This document shows positions 9,446 through 21,904 of a stretch of 64,000 nucleotides of DNA, in pieces. Made by a program: the position numbers and the translations under genes. This DNA is from Opisthorchis felineus. Taxonomy: Eukaryota > Platyhelminthes > Trematoda > Opisthorchiida > Opisthorchiidae. Location: positions 389,951 through 453,950 of the forward strand of contig SJOL01006485.1 in assembly GCA_004794785.1 (NCBI GenBank), written 5' to 3'. The notes under the pieces were generated by a model. It saw only the letters and a list, made by a program, of their open reading frames with translations, ran no database searches and was not told the origin of the DNA. Positions within the stretch are counted from its first letter, which is position 1, and each line of letters starts with the position of its first letter.

Positions 9446-12400
9446 CTGGAACAAATGGAAAACGAACAGGGGTAGCAGGCAAATATGGTTCGAATTGTTT
9501 CGTAACAGATACATTTGTTTGGGTTATTTATCTGTTACCCGAAAGAACAATGTTGACTGATATATTTGTATCAAGTTTGTCCCCTGCGGCTTGTCATGTG
9601 TCTGCGTGAGACATATGCACAGAGAAAGCACACAGAACAGATAGTTCAACGCTAAGATCTCAGGATTGTCATCAAACGTGACCCAATGTACCTAACTAGG
9701 CAGAGAATATATGTATCTTTAATGTCGGACAGCAACTGACAACTTTCACTTGTTGGGCGAGCTCAAGTACGAGAAAATAAGACAGGAGAGAACTAAAGTC
9801 AGACCATTCCGCAGAACATATTTCCTATTAGCCCTGAGTTGAAAAAGACCTTTGCAAGCTATATACATAGAAAACCCCAATCCTAGCAAGTATTGGAGGA
9901 TAAATATGGTTTGAAAATTGTTCAGCGCGCAGTGGTATTAGTAAAAGTATGAGACTCCACAGGAGACATCATTCTGTGCATAGGTTTTAGAAAGATTGTT
10001 TTGCTTAACAGCTATTTCGGAAAAATGGGTCGAAGCAGGTTTATTGATTTGAAAATCCTTTCATGTCAGTGATAGGTTTTCCGAATAGTATTATCATGTT
10101 GTCGAAGCGCCTTTCATTAGCTAATCATGGTCGGCGTTGAGGAGCAACCAAACGATGCTCTTTTATCATCTGCAAGCTAAGTAAACTTTACAAATACGGG
10201 AACAAACTTTAGATTTGTGTTGATGACGTCATGGAGTGTGTGCATACGACGCTCGAATCCACAAAAAGATCGCTTAGAAGTGACGTGTCCCGCATCACTG
10301 ATGTTGCCTGTTGCCAGAAGGATGATTTATGGTATAAACTGAGCAAAGTGACAACAGATAAATCCCTCACAAACACTCCATTTGCATACATCAGAGGAGA
10401 CAAAAGTACAGTTTGAATCCGGTATGGTGTTCCCTGGAGAAAACAAAATGATTTATCGAGAAATGTCGCAGTAAGGGACTCCGCCAAGTGCATGTGTTTC
10501 GTGTACCTATTTTGAAATATAAACGCATGCTTTGCGTTTTCCTTTTTCACGGTAAGCACCAAACTATAGTAAGACCCATCAATAGAGAACTGCTCACATC
10601 AGGAGCCATTCTTGAAACTCCATAAGAATGTCGTTGAAATTCTCATGAGAATCAAAGGTATGCGGTCGAACATGACACACGAATATCAGACCAAATCCGA
10701 TCAGCTGCAGAAAACTCCTGACAAACCGAATTTGCGTAACTCAGTGACAAATTTCATTAGCCTGATACCTCCATTAATTCCGACCAGTAAATTTACAGTT
10801 AACTGGACCGACGTGGTGCTTTGAGTCAAATATGAAAATAGATTGCCGAGTGGACACTGATCATGCTTCAGACAGATCCACTTTGTTTCCTAATGGTACT
10901 GTTGGGTAGTTCGTTGAACCGAAATACGCTACTTGTGCTTGCGAGCAGTTTACAGACAAGGACTAATGTGCCTCTGAATTTTCTCACTGTTTTAAGCGGA
11001 AACACGCCTGCTTTTCACTATAGTTCTGCAAGGACGCTCCTCCGAGTTTTAAAGGCTTACATACTAAGGTATCTGCAACATGATGTGCAGTCGTTTCCTG
11101 ATGTGGGGAATAATGAATGCATTGGTAGAAAATTCACGTTTGCACATCTTCATCAGTCATCACATACAAGGAAGATTGCGAGAAATGAAAGCTGGTAAGA
11201 GATTAGACCATTCTTTGGATGGCGAGCAGCTCGAATGAAAATAAGTGGTTCACCAATATGGGATGTCGCAAAACAGTTGGGAATCATGGTCACACCACGT
11301 GATACTAAATCTACAGATCCTACACACGGAGACCTACGAGTGTTTCCCTCGTACGCATGTCAGGAACAGTGTAATTTCTGACACATTTCTGCGGAAGGCT
11401 GCAAAGTTAAGAAGTCAAGCGAGGTACATCAATTTCATAGCTTGCAAGTCTCGCGTCCCGCCTAAAAACCTGCAACAAACCGTAGAGCAGTGGGACTCAT
11501 GAAGTGCCCGCAGACGTAGTCAGTCAGTCGGAAGAAAGGCGACAACACACCTCTTATCTGATGGTGTACAGTAAAGGCAATACTCAACAAACGTTCTGTG
11601 GTGAAGGATGCGGTAAGTACTTGAAGGAGTATCCCCAACACTTATTGAAGGTATCAGGTTTTCCAAACGAATTTACGTGTCACAGAGACGTCATAGGAAC
11701 GCAAAAGATATAAAATGGAAAATGAACACGCTGACACAACGTACTGAACAGTACATCAAGTGTGGAGCGACATAACCATATCGGAAATTTCTGTACGCCA
11801 TGGCGAATCTAGCACCACTCGGAGTTAGTTGGAGTGTACCTCTACAGTCTTTGCAGCGGGGTATTATGATTACCGGTGACCCATAATAGGTTTGTTCATC
11901 ATCTGGTTTTGGGTAAGTGCTGGCTTACTAAGACCAGTTAAATTTGAAAATTTCCGAAATGGAGCTTTGCAAGCGAGGTCGAAGAAGCCACAGGAATTGG
12001 CTTTACGTGTCATATAAATTTAAAGAGACCAACGCAATTACTAGTTACGAATATTAACGACGCAAGGTACTGGTGAGTTTCGCAACCATTACCAGTACGC
12101 CGAACAAATGGCAACCTGACGGTTGACTTGTTCAATGAACTTGGCAATTGTGTTGCAAACGTCTCCTCAAAAACCAGCGTGATGTCACTAGTGTATCGTT
12201 TTTGTGTAGGCGTTGAACGAATTTGGAAATCTCAACAAACATGCCAGCCATCAGCTACACCACCTGAGCTACCAACCTTTTTTGCATCAAATGGAAACTT
12301 CTTAAACCTAGTTAGTACGTTGGTAAAATGGGTGAACAACTGACACACTCATTCTGCTCACGCGATTTCAAACTGAGACCACTGTTTAGACGGCTTCAGT

Positions 12401-14593
12401 AGTAGTTGTCAGTCTTGGATGCCCTAGCAGCTCTTGAAGCACTCACGTTGCGTGAAAAGGCTACATTAAGAGGTAACTAATTTTTTTAGCTGTAATATAT
12501 CGGAAATGCCGCTATCAGCTTGACCAATCTTTTCCGCATTCTCCGACGTTAGAGTAACCAATATCTTGAACGATAAAGCAACAAAGAACCAAGTGATGTG
12601 CATCCCTCACGAAGGTTGAGGCTTATCAAACTGACAGTATAGAGAGGTTGCGAGGCGTTTATTTGCTATTCCCACCGTTGGAATCAACTTGTTTATCAGT
12701 CCTGTATTGTCCTATAGTACTGCATGATACTACATATAATACATATATAATACACATATAATTTACATATATAATAAATATAATAATATATAGTATTCCA
12801 CCTACAAGCCATAAAAGGGATGGTTCTCAAAATTGGTGAACCGAAAAGCATCTGAACACGCCACTGAACAGGAAACATCATTGGGCCAGAACATCGTCCG
12901 AATTCGCTAATCGCTGTGAGTGATAAGCACGTAAACTACGTTAAAACACGGGGTCAGCGAAGTGACGACCTCGAGCGATTATTGGGGCCGTTTGTAACGT
13001 GTCCGCCGTTGTTGACCTACATTAAATTCAACGACCGAGCATTTGTGAACTAGTGTGACAGAGAAATACTACGTATTATGTTTTAAACGATTTGCAAGTG
13101 GTTTTTCTCCCGAGCTAACTAGCTCCTTCCCCATGAGACCAAACACTCACAGTGACACATCCTTTCGGTTTTGGTTCACTCTTGGTTGGAGAACCTTCAG
13201 GAGCACGCGAAGTTTTCTGTAGAATTTTAAGGATCGATAAGACTGACCGAAAAGATGTTGTGCCAAACGGTGCAGTGACCAGATCGTCAGCTAAGTTGTT
13301 CCATACAACAATCCGCTGTCATCCATTTTCATCTTCCTATGATACCCCAAAAGTGTCCACGAATCTCAAAGCATGATAACCATCACCGCAAGCGGCTGGT
13401 ACCCAACGGAGTGTAGAACCGTTTGAAACAGCTGAAATCACGTGTTAATGGCAAGATATAGGACCAGAGATTGGGTTCTAAAACCACTAAAACCAATGAC
13501 TGTCTAATCAGAAGTAACTTTAGTAGATGAATCCCACAGATTTCACTCAGAAGGAGACATGACACTTATTACGCAGGCGCCTGTTACAGAAAGCCACTCC
13601 CAACTCTCATGCAGGCTTAACACTGCGAAATGTTCAGCGCAGCTGTTTTCCAATGGTCAAACATGAGGGTGTCTACTTCAGGTTGGCTGGAAATCACCGT
13701 CACCCGAAAACCAAATTCAGGCAATCCATGTAGTGTGCTACGATAAGCCAGGACTTGGTTAACTTGGAATAACAGTGGGTTGGTATCCGTTTGTAGATTT
13801 ATCTAACACCTTGCAGTGCATTGCAACGATGGGCCTTCACACAGCATAGGTTACACACTCCCCCACCCATGCCAAACTCAAAAATGAATCTTCACACACT
13901 GTAGGGAGATACATATGGTGTTTTAACAGAGTCACATGCGTCCCATTCGCTCATTGATCCTCTGTGAAAATATTTCGATGAAATGCAGCAGACACGACCT
14001 GAGTGCACGCCAGACATCAGGACAGAAGCACATTCAATCCAAGAACCGTAACAAGCGGCTCGGGCTTCAGGCTCGCTAAAGTAAACGCTGAACAGGAGCT
14101 TCAATACAGTAGCACTACCAAAGGGGACGAATCCTGGAGAGACCGCAACTCAGCTCCAGGTAAAGACGACATGACGCATCACCCAAAGGTTACCTATCGA
14201 CGCGATATTCTCTTTTTCGGAGGCTGAAAGTGAAGAGTGGGGACTCACTAGAGGTTCAGCTCATGAATCTTGTAAAGTCCACGCAAATGCAACAGTAAAA
14301 ACAATTAAAAATTTACTCCTCAGGCCGAACATCAGAATTTAGGTGCGATTCAAATAACCATGAGCTACATGCAAGGAGAATCCATCAACCCCTGTTCGTG
14401 CGCCTGTTTTGTATTACGGCTGCAAACTTCACGGCATGGCAGTACCAAGACTCAGGGAGATAAAGCCTGTACCTGCAATCGTAACTGTCAGGGCTACACA
14501 CCATCCATCGACGCACCCCGCAGGGTCCCACTATGTCACGCCAAAACCAGTCATTTGGAAACAGATAGAACACCGTAATATGACATCACTTAC
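9446..14593. other. PKG intron 10
   Basis: About 5.1 kb. Apart from an AT-rich simple repeat at 12728-12790, I see nothing in it. The frames of 60-117 codons here (for example 10209-10562 minus and 10863-11198 plus) show no familiar motif and no splice context. Confidence 0.6.
12728..12790. repeat. AT-rich simple repeat (ATATAATAC-type)
   Basis: A run of imperfect TATAATACATA units, almost purely A and T with an occasional C. Confidence 0.85.
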
Positions 14594-14852
14594 CAGATCG
14601 ACGCGTCCGAAACCGCCAACACCCAAGACGCAAACACGCTCTAGATCAGCTAACTTGATATTTGTTAGCATGGGCCTGGGCTGTAGAATGGAATCGAGAC
14701 CCAGCGGGAAAATACGCAGAACTTGTGAAGAGATGTTGAAGGGAGTTGACGATGGGACGGCCTTCTCAACTTGCCCAGCGGCGGTTGGCAATATTGTATT
14801 TGTGACGGGATCGCGTGGTAGAGCTGGACTTTGTGGAAGAAATTCTGATCTA
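14594..14852 (-). CDS. PKG: cGMP-dependent protein kinase, exon 10: extended linker and glycine loop
   Basis: 259 nt encoding residues 575-661. The first 60 or so residues are rich in Pro, Ser and Thr (for example LPQSPALPRDPVTN and AVPSSTPFNISSQ) and resemble no domain I know. The exon then enters the kinase: NIKLADLERVCVLGVGGFGR with the glycine loop GVGGFG at 652-657. The start of the kinase domain is thus inside this exon. The acceptor is TTTCTTGCACAG and the donor GTAAGT at 14588-14593. Phase is 2 in and 0 out. Together with exon 9 it makes a linker from domain B to the glycine loop of about 100 residues, longer than I recall for mammalian PKG I. Confidence 0.93.
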
Positions 14853-14943
14853 CTGTGCAAGAAACAGTAGAGCAGAAAAACGCAACGGTAACCAGATTCA
14901 CAGGTTCATGGAAACGACAAGGTGTTAAAATGTGTGTGCTTAC
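14853..14943 (-). other. PKG intron 9, only 91 bp
   Basis: It is bounded by GTAAGC and TTTCTTGCACAG on the minus strand. All other PKG introns here are more than ten times longer. It is too short to hold a repeat. Confidence 0.9.
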
Positions 14944-15021
14944 TTGTAGGTACTCAATTCATCTTCCATGTATGGCTTGTTCATCAATTCCTTGATGTCA
15001 CCAATCAGTTCCAAAAAGTCT
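14944..15021 (-). CDS. PKG: cGMP-dependent protein kinase, exon 9: end of nucleotide-binding domain B
   Basis: 78 nt encoding residues 549-575, including DFLELIGDIKELMNKPYMED. This fits the C-terminal helix after cyclic-nucleotide-binding domain B, where PKGs have a segment following the conserved 'R..F' of that helix. Splice signals are TTCCTCAG and GTAAGC. It enters in phase 2 after exon 8 and leaves in phase 2; the length of 1+75+2 nt fits exactly between exons 8 and 10. Too short to recognise alone; the call rests on phase, position and the LIG.I.EL pattern. Confidence 0.88.
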
Positions 15022-16398
15022 CTGAGGAAGACAGAATCAAAATGGGAAATGGATGGGAAAGTGAATCAACATGTCGCACAGTGTCAAAAACCAAGTGACC
15101 GGACAAATTACATCAATTATTTGGGGATAGTGTTCACATAAAAGCCGGATGTGCACCTACAGACTTCGCTTACGACACGCCTTATCGCCTGTACGTTACT
15201 GGACGTGTTTTTGATTTATCACACAAAAAGGTGATCTTAAAAAATTAGAAATATGCATCAGTCCAAATATTGGACATGTTGATGTTGGGTTCACATGTGA
15301 CATTCGTTTCGAGCACTACGTCTCACCTCTTTTCTTATTTTTTTTGTCACTCCAAGCTCATCGTGGGATATTCGCAAGATGAACATGGAACATATCCGTC
15401 GTCAACCTATGCACTAGCTAGGAAGATTAGACTCTGATCTGTGATGAATTCTGTTCTGTTTCAAAGTCATGTGGGAAAATGGGCAGACGCTATCTTGTCA
15501 TGATTGCTTGTCCTGTTGCGCCACATGATGCATTTGATTGTTTTTTAAAGCTGGAGACAGGGCGAAATGGTACGTTTTTCGGTAGGTGTTTGATACACAT
15601 TCAGGTAGTATGTGCTGCGTTGGGTTGGTCCAAGCAAGTGAGTCACTGTGAGAGTATGTGGGCTACACTGCCGGACCGTCAAATATTTGACAGGGGGACG
15701 ATTGGAGCCCCCACCCAAAGCTTTGGGTTCAAAAGCCTGGCCAGAAGGAGTAGCCTGACGTTTGAGGGACAAGTCGTCACACATGTTCTAACCCTTAACC
15801 TGGGGGTCAGTAGACCTCCCACTCAGATGGTTCCATGGATGCTTAAAGCTTACTAGACACAACCAGGATTCCCATTTAGTCACAAAAGATACAAGGTTCG
15901 CTCTTACGATAAATGATCGATGGTTCACTATTGTGAACAGCGCTAGTGATCCCCAATATGAGTAAAGAATGCTGATACAAGGCCACAGAAAACTCCATGC
16001 ACTTGATGAAGCAAGTCAGAACAACGATACAAGAAGACTTTACATGATTCGAGTATGTCACCCACCTCCCAGTCGTCTGTATGAAAACCAGGGGGAAGGG
16101 ATGTGCAGGGTGTGAGGCAACCATGGAAAGGAAGCCACGGCTGGTCTACGTAGATCCCCCAAGAAAGACCTCTTCGAAAAAGGAACATCTCCCAGTGTTC
16201 ACTCTTTGGGGTATTGCTGTGCATGCTTCGTTTTGCTAGTTGGACATTCCAATTTCGGTAATTGTTTCTTAGTTAAACTTCAACATCCAGGTTAAGTAAA
16301 CTAGCCACATTCACCCTGCGTCTTCGCACTTCAAACACCACCAAATGAACAAGTTCTTCATTAATGGAACTGAGCGTCAGCGAAAAGTATATACTCAC
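15022..16398. other. PKG intron 8
   Basis: About 1.4 kb. The longest frame, plus 15479-15856 (125 codons), has no recognised motif. I see nothing else in it. Confidence 0.6.
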
Positions 16399-16580
16399 TT
16401 TCGATAGAGACATAAGACTTCAACGCCATTTGGTCCTAGGGCATACACATTGGCAGTACGCCGCCCCTCGCCCAGTAGGGCTTTCTCGCCAAAATACTCG
16501 CCTTTGGACATCTGTCGAATATTATTCTCTGTTGATTCACCGGACTCGTTTGAACCTGGGACTGTGATGGTCACACTCAC
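16399..16580 (-). CDS. PKG: cGMP-dependent protein kinase, exon 8: phosphate-binding cassette of domain B
   Basis: 182 nt encoding residues 489-549. It begins VSVTITVPGSNESGESTENN and then carries the cassette FGEKALLGEGRRTANV (518-533). In this family Glu520 and Arg529 bind the ribose and cyclic phosphate, and the Thr that follows the Arg (Thr530) favours cGMP over cAMP. The exon ends VEVLCLYRK. The acceptor is TTTCTCTAACAG and the donor GTGAGT. Phase is 0 in and 2 out. The hydrophilic NESGESTEN stretch is a surface loop. Confidence 0.95.
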
Positions 16581-16909
16581 CTGTTAGAGAAAAGGGTCGA
16601 GAAAGGGGGTTATCCAGACAAAAGGAGGCGTATATCAATCGAACTATCGGGCTAATGCGGGTAAAGTTGCCTCACTAGAAATCGATTTGGTAGTGCGAGA
16701 ATTGTGGACGGGTCAATAAAAACGAACGTGAAGTTTGTGAACCATAAGTGTCGATACCACTGACCTGGCACTCACACCACACACGCTAATTAAAGCGTTC
16801 AGTTCAGTGGCGTCTAAAACGTTTATCTTTTATCAGCAGAAGACACAACGTATTGTGCTAAATGCTTGTGAGATAATTTGCTCCACTGACTTCTACTAGC
16901 AAACTGCCC

Positions 16910-17440
16910 ACAGATATGATACTTCATAATGAGATAAGAGCACCAGTTGCAAAAGCCACCACGACATTTGGTCGCCTTGAGAAACGCGTGAGAATAATCA
17001 TCACTTGTGCATGGGGTGTTGTGCTGTCTTCAATACTGCATGGCAGAGACCTAGCAGATGACATGTTCGGGGTCTTGACCGACGTTACTTGCACTGTTTT
17101 CGCAAAATCTTTCAGGTCAAATGGAATGACTGGAACCCTAACACCTCCGAAGAGCGAGTACTCTTGGAGTCCAATGCAAAACCAGCTCCGTCACTTGGAA
17201 CGAATGGCCGAAACTCGCATTCCAGAATAACTTGTCTACGGTGAGCTGAAGAACGGAGTTCAAAATCGAGGATAACCGAAATATGGCTATTGGGACAGTC
17301 ATCAAACAAGTTGGAAAAGTTGTAACTTCATTTTTAGGTCAAGAGTGAACCTGGTAATCGACAGGACGTCATAGAGAACTGCTTTTCAAGCAGGGGTGAG
17401 AAGTTTTGAGATGCGACGCGTTAAAACACCGGAAAACAGG
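16910..17440 (+). pseudogene. Decayed reverse transcriptase fragment of a second non-LTR lineage
   Basis: A plus-strand frame reads HNEIRAPVAKATTTFGRLEK, then LSSILHGRD, and ends LRHLERMAETRIPE at a stop at 17228. Beyond the stop the same frame keeps homology-like blocks: LVYGELKNGVQNRG, then WDSHQTSWKSCN, then IDRTS. This order (R..KA...FGRL, LYG.E, LRW.GH..RM...R.PK, LLYGEL, R...W) is the C-terminal region of another group of fluke and metazoan non-LTR elements, distinct from the copy at 2-1012. Several stops and a lost central block show it is long dead. Confidence 0.7.
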
Positions 17441-18055
17441 CGAACCATTCGGAAGGGGCCAAATCTTTCCAATGAAGTCTCAAACACGTGAACTTGCGCA
17501 ACATACGGACGCAAGTGCCTTGGCAGGATCAGCCTTGTGGGCACCAGCATACTAACCGGTCCACTTGGTCAACGTAAGGACCCAGGTCAGTTGGTTCCAT
17601 TTTCTAGTGAACACCCACTCGACATTGTCATCCTAAGGATGATAACAGCATCACTGGCCGCAGGGTTAGTTGAATGCCTCCAGGTCATCCATTGCTATCC
17701 TCACAGTGTGTTGAAGGGCTGGTCCCAGGAACATTTGCATGCTAATATACTGGATGGATGTGCAATAGTACACTGAAACCTAAAAGAACTGACAGACAAC
17801 GCCGGTATCTCGATGACAGACCGGTAATTGATACCGGTGTCCATTATTATGCCATCAAGTTTAAGCCCGGTTGATGGTTTGAGACAAATCTTCGCATTTT
17901 CGCGCACTGGTCTTATTCCCTAGGGTTAATATCGGTGCCCAGGGCTGGAGCGCCGAATAGGACTTACTGGCCAATAAAGACCAAACCACCGGATGCCTGT
18001 GCTTAGTAGGAAGCCGAGTGTGATGCTGCGCGTGAGCCTCCGGCGCCGATGTAAG

Positions 18056-18068
18056 CACACACACACAC
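18056..18068. repeat. (CA)n microsatellite
   Basis: A short uninterrupted CA run. Confidence 0.85.
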
Positions 18069-18290
18069 CAGGTGGGTCACTCATCAAAGCCCACAGAAGT
18101 AGGAACAGATTACTTAAACTTAAAGAGGTCTTAGTAAGCTAGACTCCATGCCTCTGACCCAAAAATTGGTTACACACATTGTCTAGACGACTGTCACAAC
18201 TAACAACAGAAAAAACCGTACGAATTTCGCAATCGACTAATCAATCTCAATAGTACTGGTGTAGGGAGAGAACAGCACGGGAAAACTAAC

Positions 18291-18432
18291 CGTTCCTGAC
18301 TGGATGATGAAGAAGCTGTCGGCTAGTTCACCTTGCCGTATGATGCAGTCACCGGGAGCGTGGTATTGCGCTTCAAGAGCATCGGCGATTCGAAGAATAC
18401 GTTCCGAAGGCACATCTTTGAGGAGTGGCACG
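18291..18432 (-). CDS. PKG: cGMP-dependent protein kinase, exon 7: first half of domain B
   Basis: 142 nt encoding residues 441-488. It reads VPLLKDVPSERILRIADALE, then YHAPGDCIIRQGELADSFFI, then IQSGT. These are the helix, the G..IIRQG turn and the FFI..G strand that open a cyclic-nucleotide-binding domain. The acceptor is CCTCCATTCTCAG and the donor GTTAGT at 18285-18290. The first base completes a Ser codon split with exon 6, giving a S-V-P junction; phase 0 at the end leads directly into exon 8. Confidence 0.95.
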
Positions 18433-20593
18433 CTGAGAATGGAGGAGCAAGTCGATAGTAGTGGTACTATGATCTTAAACAGTGGAGTTGTTTAATTCGA
18501 CAAAAATGAGATCTGACAGTGTTGATAGACAATTTGGTCACAAACCGTCAAATACACACGCGCATGGTGGTCTGAAAATTCTTCTGATTCCACACACCTA
18601 CGAGTTCCGTAGTCCACACACAACAGAAAGATGTTCTATGCGGCACAACGCGAGGGCGAACAGGCACGTGGCGATCAGGTCTTCGGGTTGACTATCGCCT
18701 ACACCAGTTTTTCACTCAAATTACGATTATGAATATGGGAGTTAATAGTGATAAGGGTGACCACGTCTTCGGATTGTATTCCGTGAGCCCGAGTTGCAAC
18801 AGCGAAAGAGTGATGAGATTCTTCCGGAACAATAAAACCATCGGAACGGTGTCTGATATTTGCTGTGCTTAAGGTTACCCATAATCAGCAAGCGAAAGTG
18901 GCACTCATTCAAGGGGACTAGGGAGAGGGGATGAAAATGAGTTGAGACGATGCAAGTGCATCCTCTTTTGTAAGACAAGCGATTGTCCATACACTGAATG
19001 CGACCTTATGGTTACTGTCTGCTACTGGCTACGCACCTTGAGTCCGTACTACACTAAACAGCAGCAGTTGAACTTCGGTCACAAACGGCCAAGAAGGCAT
19101 CAGGGGCCGCACGAACGCCAGGTTCATCAAAGGACACAACAACTCCGAGGTAATCAGGCGCGAAAGATTGGCGATTAGCAAAAATGGTAATTTGATCATA
19201 ATTTGATCAAAACTACTATTCGGAACAGATACAAAATAATTCTAGATTTAGTCAACATAGATGTTCAGGACAGTTGTGATTTCAAAAGATATTTTTAAAA
19301 ACGGCACAAGTTACCGGTACACTCTTGGTTTAACTAGCTGTTGAATAATTCAGACGACCATATGACTGCTAACGAACAGTCAGGAATTTTCGCTTGATTA
19401 GTCATCAATCTTCGCGGAAGACCTGATAGTTACCAAGCCATGGAACTTGGGATCTTAACGGAAGTAACATCATGGTAGACTTTCGACATTCGATCGCGAC
19501 TTCACTTTAAAAAGCTAAGTTGACTACACACTAACCGCCCACCCAAGAAAGACAGCAAATGAACGTCTATGGTGGATGGCTTCGGTGACGGAAAACCAGG
19601 TATTCGTTTGGAAGATTTGACAACGAAAACACTAGTGTGAGTGTTGATTTCTCTTGGATTCTATTCCAAATGTGACTGACGGTCTTTCAACCGTGAGGTA
19701 CGTTGATAAATGTCTCCTCAGTCACACATTTTTAGACAAAAACCCACGCATATGTCAATCACTTTATGGTAGTTTTTGAAAATCGTGGTCGCCTGGCCTA
19801 ATTTATTGCACAGTAGAGGTAGATATTCTTCGAACACACACTAGCGCGATCTAGGGGACAATCCAACGCGTTCCTGTGATTCAATAGCTGGAAGTATAGT
19901 GTGTGGGCAAAAAAGCACCCTAATTGGCAGTCCTCAGTGTTACTATGTTTCGCGGGATGTAGCAAGTAGTTTAACTGCTAACTAATGGATGGATACCGGA
20001 TAAGATTTACTTTTATCGCGCAGTGACATTCAAGGTAGTCCAACTACAGTCAACATGACAGGAGACGTAACTTCCGTCTGAGAACGGGTGACACTGCCCG
20101 CTCAGTGAATTCATCTCGTCAACAAGACTGGCCGAAGATGATCTCCACAAAAGAGATGTAGTTAAGTATTTTTATCAAAGCTGAGCACAACAAATCGTTT
20201 GTAACATGTAACCTTAACTGGGGAAGGCATTAGATCCTAGTTCGTGAGGCTGCGTTACTAGTCTACACGGAAACGAAGAAAAATTGCACACAAATCGTGC
20301 ACACATTATGAACCTTTTGTGATAATGAACTTGTGATATTGCGCCTCCCATGAATATCGAAGGGCTTCGAACTCTCTGCTTTCTCGATCTGAGATAAACA
20401 TATTACATTTGGTCCACTGCGAAATGTAGGGCCATCTGTTCTCAACAATGCAGTGAACTGGTGCCAGACTGCTCGCGCACACCATTCTCCTTTCCGAGCA
20501 TATTACTTATATCCAAATGAGTAGGATGGAAATCTTCGTCTTCGATTTTGGACTTAACATGCATGATCAACCTATGGTTACCAGTAAGCAGGT

Positions 20594-20700
20594 GGCTCAG
20601 GTGCTGGGTGCAACTCTCATTGAGAAGGTTCTGGTTTCGAATCATCCGGAAGACTCATGAGGTGTAGACCGTCGGTAGTTCCCAAAGAGCATGAAATAAT
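20594..20700 (+). mobile_element. Possible tRNA-derived SINE, second family
   Basis: GTGGCTCAGGTGC resembles a tRNA A box and GGTTTCGAATC a B box, about 35 bases apart. The following 'GAGGTGTAGAC..TCGGTAGTTCCCAA' is echoed at about 37325-37352. Ends are not defined. Confidence 0.4.
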
Positions 20701-21384
20701 TGGCGATTCGCAGCCTTCCGGCGTAATATCTCTTTATTACAGGATAAACTTAAGGGGCAAAACTACAAAATCCCCCTCCTGTACATGCACCGACTGAAAC
20801 ACTAACTCAGACGCAAATCAAATGTTGTTAAACGAAGGCTTTCGTTTCACAGCTCCTCGAAACGGGCCACCAGCTCAACTTGACTGTATCATTTGGAATA
20901 ATGTCAAACCAATGGTAGTTCGCGGGTTGACGAAAAAAGTCGCTGAGACGATCGCCCTGCGAATGATGCTCACAAACACGTATGTGAAGGAGCGATCTGT
21001 TCAATAAAACTGGTAGACTTGGATATCCGCCGAAAACGAACGCTACTCTCATAACATGTCTGTGAGTCATCCGATTAGGTCTGATCTCTGATTTTATTGA
21101 TTCGAAAGCTCGCCTAAACTCATCGAACAAAATGATGGCCACTGAAACAAACATAATCAATTTGGGCAAACTTTCTTCATCAAAGTATCAAGCAGCGGAA
21201 CATCCTGAAGTCTTATTCAACGTGATAAGGATGTATTAGATACCAGAACGGGGGTTTGTGCCGTTGGCAACTACCCAGCTGTAAGAGCTCGTTGTTCGTT
21301 GGGTCGGGGAAACCAGTCACACCGCTCAAGCGTGAGTACGTTCACCTGTTCAGAAGTGATAATTCAGGTGCGTCCAGAGTGTGC

Positions 21385-21460
21385 TGACGGAGCAGTGCTA
21401 ACACACTCGTCTCGCGCGTCAGACGTCCGAAATTCAAACCTCAGCATAGCCAAGGATATG
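21385..21460 (+). mobile_element. Possible tRNA-like SINE head
   Basis: GAGCAGTGCTAACACACTCG followed by GTCCGAAATTCAAACCTC has the spacing and shape of A and B boxes in a decayed tRNA-derived element. This is an isolated match. Confidence 0.3.
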
Positions 21461-21904
21461 CACTGCTGATAATTAGAACAAAACTCGCGTCTCGTGCTTC
21501 CCCCCTTTTGGTGTGCACTCACTAGAATAATTTCGCGAGGACAGGATGAGGACTACTCAAATGAGTGATGTGAAGGTGTTGTATACCATTTACTGAAAGC
21601 GTACTACTTACACGAACTTTCTATATGCACACAGCTCAGCTGCACATTCAAACACTGTTAGTGGGAGATTCAAAAGAGGTCCCAATGAACTTGGTGCTCA
21701 TTCTTTCCAAGGAAAGTGCAGTACCATTGGATTCATCTGAGATTAGAGAAATCAAAGTATTTTGCCATCACTACAGATGCTACACATCAGACTGATGAAA
21801 AGTCGCAGACAGTCAGTCAACTACCGGATTCGATCGGTTTTGGGGACTATCAGGTCACGGCGTGCTCTCCGAATAAGCAGTCTTTAAACTTACTTGAGCT
21901 AGTT

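Larger units (their letters stand above)
16581..18290. other. PKG intron 7
   Basis: About 1.7 kb. It holds a decayed reverse transcriptase fragment (16910-17440) and a (CA)n run (18056-18068); otherwise nothing is seen. Confidence 0.7.

Noticed and set aside
14409..14870. Plus-strand frame of 153 codons
   Set aside because: It lies antisense over PKG exon 10 and shows no motif; a shadow of the real exon.
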